From Deltaproteobacteria bacterium (GTDB lineage Bacteria > Myxococcota > Kuafuiibacteriia > Kuafuiibacteriales > Kuafuiibacteriaceae): 64,000 nt of DNA. Below, in pieces: positions 62,378 through 64,000 of this stretch. Under the pieces are notes generated by a model. It was not told where the DNA came from. It saw nothing but the letters and a program-made list of their open reading frames with translations, and did not search any database. Every line of letters begins with the position of its first letter. Within the stretch, counting starts at the first letter, position 1. The stretch spans positions 3,720,001 to 3,784,000 of the forward strand of contig JADJPE010000005.1 of the NCBI GenBank assembly GCA_016713425.1, read 5' to 3'. The position numbers and the translations under genes are program-made.

Positions 62378-64000
62378 ATGCCACGGACCGCAACGCCCCT
62401 GGGGGCCTCATCTCCACCGCCTGTCCCGATGGCGCCGATGACCTCGGCGCCGGCCGCTTCGGCGCGGGCGCCCGCGCCTCCGGCGGCATCCGATGCCCCG
62501 GTATCATCCGCCGGCGCCGCGATCTCATCGCCGTCGGACTCGTTTGGCCCAGCCTCTCGTCCCGGACATTTTTCGGGGTCAACGGCCTCCAGCGATTCGA
62601 GGGCGAGGTTCGTTGCCGCGGCTCCTGAATCGTCGTCGCCTGGTGCTGCGCTGTTCGACGTACGGACTGGCCGCGTCAACAACGTGAATGTTCGGCACTA
62701 TGTCGGGCCGATCAGCTTCTCTGGCCCTTGGAGGCTCGACAGCACAAGGCTGACGCAGCGCTACGCCGAGTGCCCCGCCCCTGAGCTGTTTGGCGCCGTC
62801 ATCATTGGCGAGGGCGAAACGACACGAATCGTGCGCGACAACCAGTTCGTCCTGCCTGCGCTTCCGCATATCGACCCCGAACTCCGGGGCAAGGTGGGGC
62901 TCCATCTCTTGTCGACGCAGGACAACGGGACGCCGGAAAGCTGGGGTCAACTCGACGAGACGCTCTATCGGGCGATGGGGATCGAGCCGCCGGCCGATCC
63001 GAGCTTTCATGAGGCGCCCGAGAATTACCACAAGAAGCGCATCTACACGTCGATCCACTTCTGGCATCCTGAGTATTGGAAGAGCCCCGGGCTTCCGGAG
63101 CTGGCCCAAGAGTACTTGGGGACCGAGGCGCGCCAGACGCATGAGGGCGCATATTTGGGCCATGATGAGACCACGAACTCGCCCGAGGGCTATCACGGCC
63201 GTGGTTGGGAGGTCGCAGGCCACAGTGTTGGCTACCCGGCCCACGTGCTCATTTATCGACTGAAAGGCGTCGATCAGGAGACCTACAACTGGAACGGCGT
63301 TTGCGTCGACAAGATGCTCAACAACGGCGTCGAGTTCCCCGGTGACTACAAGAACGACTTCTATCGAACGCGCGACATCAACACGGCGCTGATGTTCTTC
63401 CGCGACTGGATCCTCGCCGGCCCGGAGAGCTATCTGCACACCGACCGGAGCTGGATGACCTACTGCGCTGAGCACAAGAACATCGTGCGCATCATTCAAG
63501 CCAACGTGCCGCAAAATGCCGATGCATACCTCGAGATCTTCGGACCCGAAGACGGACCGAAGCTCTGGGATGCGGTCACCCGACCGGGCGGATGGTTCGA
63601 GCAAAGCCACGGACGCCCGTGGCGCGAAGACTACGAGACGCACTTCACGCCACTTTGGAAGCTCGAAGGCTTACACGGTTATGATCCCGCCCATCCCGAA
63701 ATTCCGTCGGATATCCGTCCCTGGAAAGACCTCGAAGAATACAACGCCCACGATGGGGCCTGGCGTGCCGGTCCTGAAGCTTTGGCGGCGTACATCGACG
63801 CCGGCGGTTTTACCGGCGCCGGAGAGACCAAAGGGCTCCCCTATAAGCCCGAGTCGTCGTCGGATCTAATGATGGATTTCATCGAGACCTATGCCAGCTT
63901 CGAGCAGGCCGGCGGGGTGGTCGCGGCCCTCGCGCTCTTGGCGTTCAAGGACAAAGTCACAGAACGGATGCACATTGACCCGCCGACCTTCATGAAGACC
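62378..64000 (+). CDS. Large unknown protein, 3' end outside window
   Basis: The frame is open from ATG 62378, with a strong GGGAGG seven bases upstream, to the last base (541 codons, no stop). Residues 1-90 are Pro/Ala/Ser-rich and likely disordered. The rest is a folded, aromatic-rich protein: VRHYVGPISFSGPW, IYTSIHFWHPEYWKSPGLPELAQEYLG, YHGRGWEVAGHSVGYPAHVLIYRLKG and FYRTRDINTALMFFRDW. There are many His, Trp and Tyr residues, but no metal or active-site signature that I recognise. No signal peptide. I do not know the family. It follows dtd by 257 bp. Confidence 0.7.
   Translation, partial: MPRTATPLGASSPPPVPMAPMTSAPAASARAPAPPAASDAPVSSAGAAISSPSDSFGPASRPGHFSGSTASSDSRARFVAAAPESSSPGAALFDVRTGRVNNVNVRHYVGPISFSGPWRLDSTRLTQRYAECPAPELFGAVIIGEGETTRIVRDNQFVLPALPHIDPELRGKVGLHLLSTQDNGTPESWGQLDETLYRAMGIEPPADPSFHEAPENYHKKRIYTSIHFWHPEYWKSPGLPELAQEYLGTEARQTHEGAYLGHDETTNSPEGYHGRGWEVAGHSVGYPAHVLIYRLKGVDQETYNWNGVCVDKMLNNGVEFPGDYKNDFYRTRDINTALMFFRDWILAGPESYLHTDRSWMTYCAEHKNIVRIIQANVPQNADAYLEIFGPEDGPKLWDAVTRPGGWFEQSHGRPWREDYETHFTPLWKLEGLHGYDPAHPEIPSDIRPWKDLEEYNAHDGAWRAGPEALAAYIDAGGFTGAGETKGLPYKPESSSDLMMDFIETYASFEQAGGVVAALALLAFKDKVTERMHIDPPTFMKT

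Noticed and set aside
62071..62682. 203-codon minus-strand open frame after dtd
   Set aside because: It overlaps both dtd and the start of the gene at 62378, which has a strong ribosome-binding site. Its translation is Ser/Arg runs.

Overview
The window comes from a GC-rich Gram-negative bacterium. My best guess is a Myxococcota (deltaproteobacterial) lineage. The pointers are many lipoproteins with Asp/Ser/Gly/Pro-rich tethers, a Hanks-type kinase, an FHA-GAF-HD-GYP protein, an NtrY-like kinase and a LamB-type porin. This placement is inference from gene content; there is no rRNA or other marker here. I see no tRNA, rRNA, CRISPR array or insertion sequence, and no gene-free stretch longer than about 300 bp.

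Layout. 1-6030: a partial unknown gene, a DKNYY-repeat protein, a small membrane-anchored protein, a secreted SGNH-like lipoprotein on a repeat tether and a CotH-like kinase homologue. 6113-16829: an alpha-glucan locus with a divergent GH13 lipoprotein, then a maltoporin-like channel and three more GH13 lipoproteins in tight series. 16864-24132: unknowns, proB with a LolA-like lipoprotein, a membrane protein and a DUF4105 protein. 24166-31457: a zinc metalloprotease overlapping an M23 peptidase, a class II aldolase facing a glutamine-synthetase-like gene, and gyrA. 31490-33707: a lipoprotein, arsM and a methyltransferase. 42427 down to 33646 (minus strand): a tightly coupled five-gene operon for PBP1A, a NAGPA-type glycosidase, an unknown exported protein, a solute-binding protein and a histidine kinase. 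42604-49063: a Ser/Thr kinase, a two-ring AAA+ ATPase and the FHA-GAF-HD-GYP protein. 49209-50483: two tandem SpeD paralogues, then fur convergent. 58538 down to 50554 (minus strand): trpEGDCFBA-aroF. 58719-64000: an aceE-like E1, dtd and a large unknown gene cut by the window end.

How the genes work together. The four surface GH13 lipoproteins and the porin look like an outer-membrane starch or maltodextrin uptake module. The trp genes form one translationally coupled unit (mostly 4-bp ATGA or GTGA overlaps) that ends in the DAHP synthase feeding the same pathway. The PBP1A operon links cell-wall synthesis to a periplasmic ligand sensor and a kinase.

The most intriguing system is the SpeD pair. 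Both proteins are 136 residues. The first keeps the pyruvoyl serine and the catalytic cysteine. The second has lost exactly those two but keeps other conserved positions that the first has lost. That pattern suggests an obligate catalytic-subunit/prozyme heteromer.
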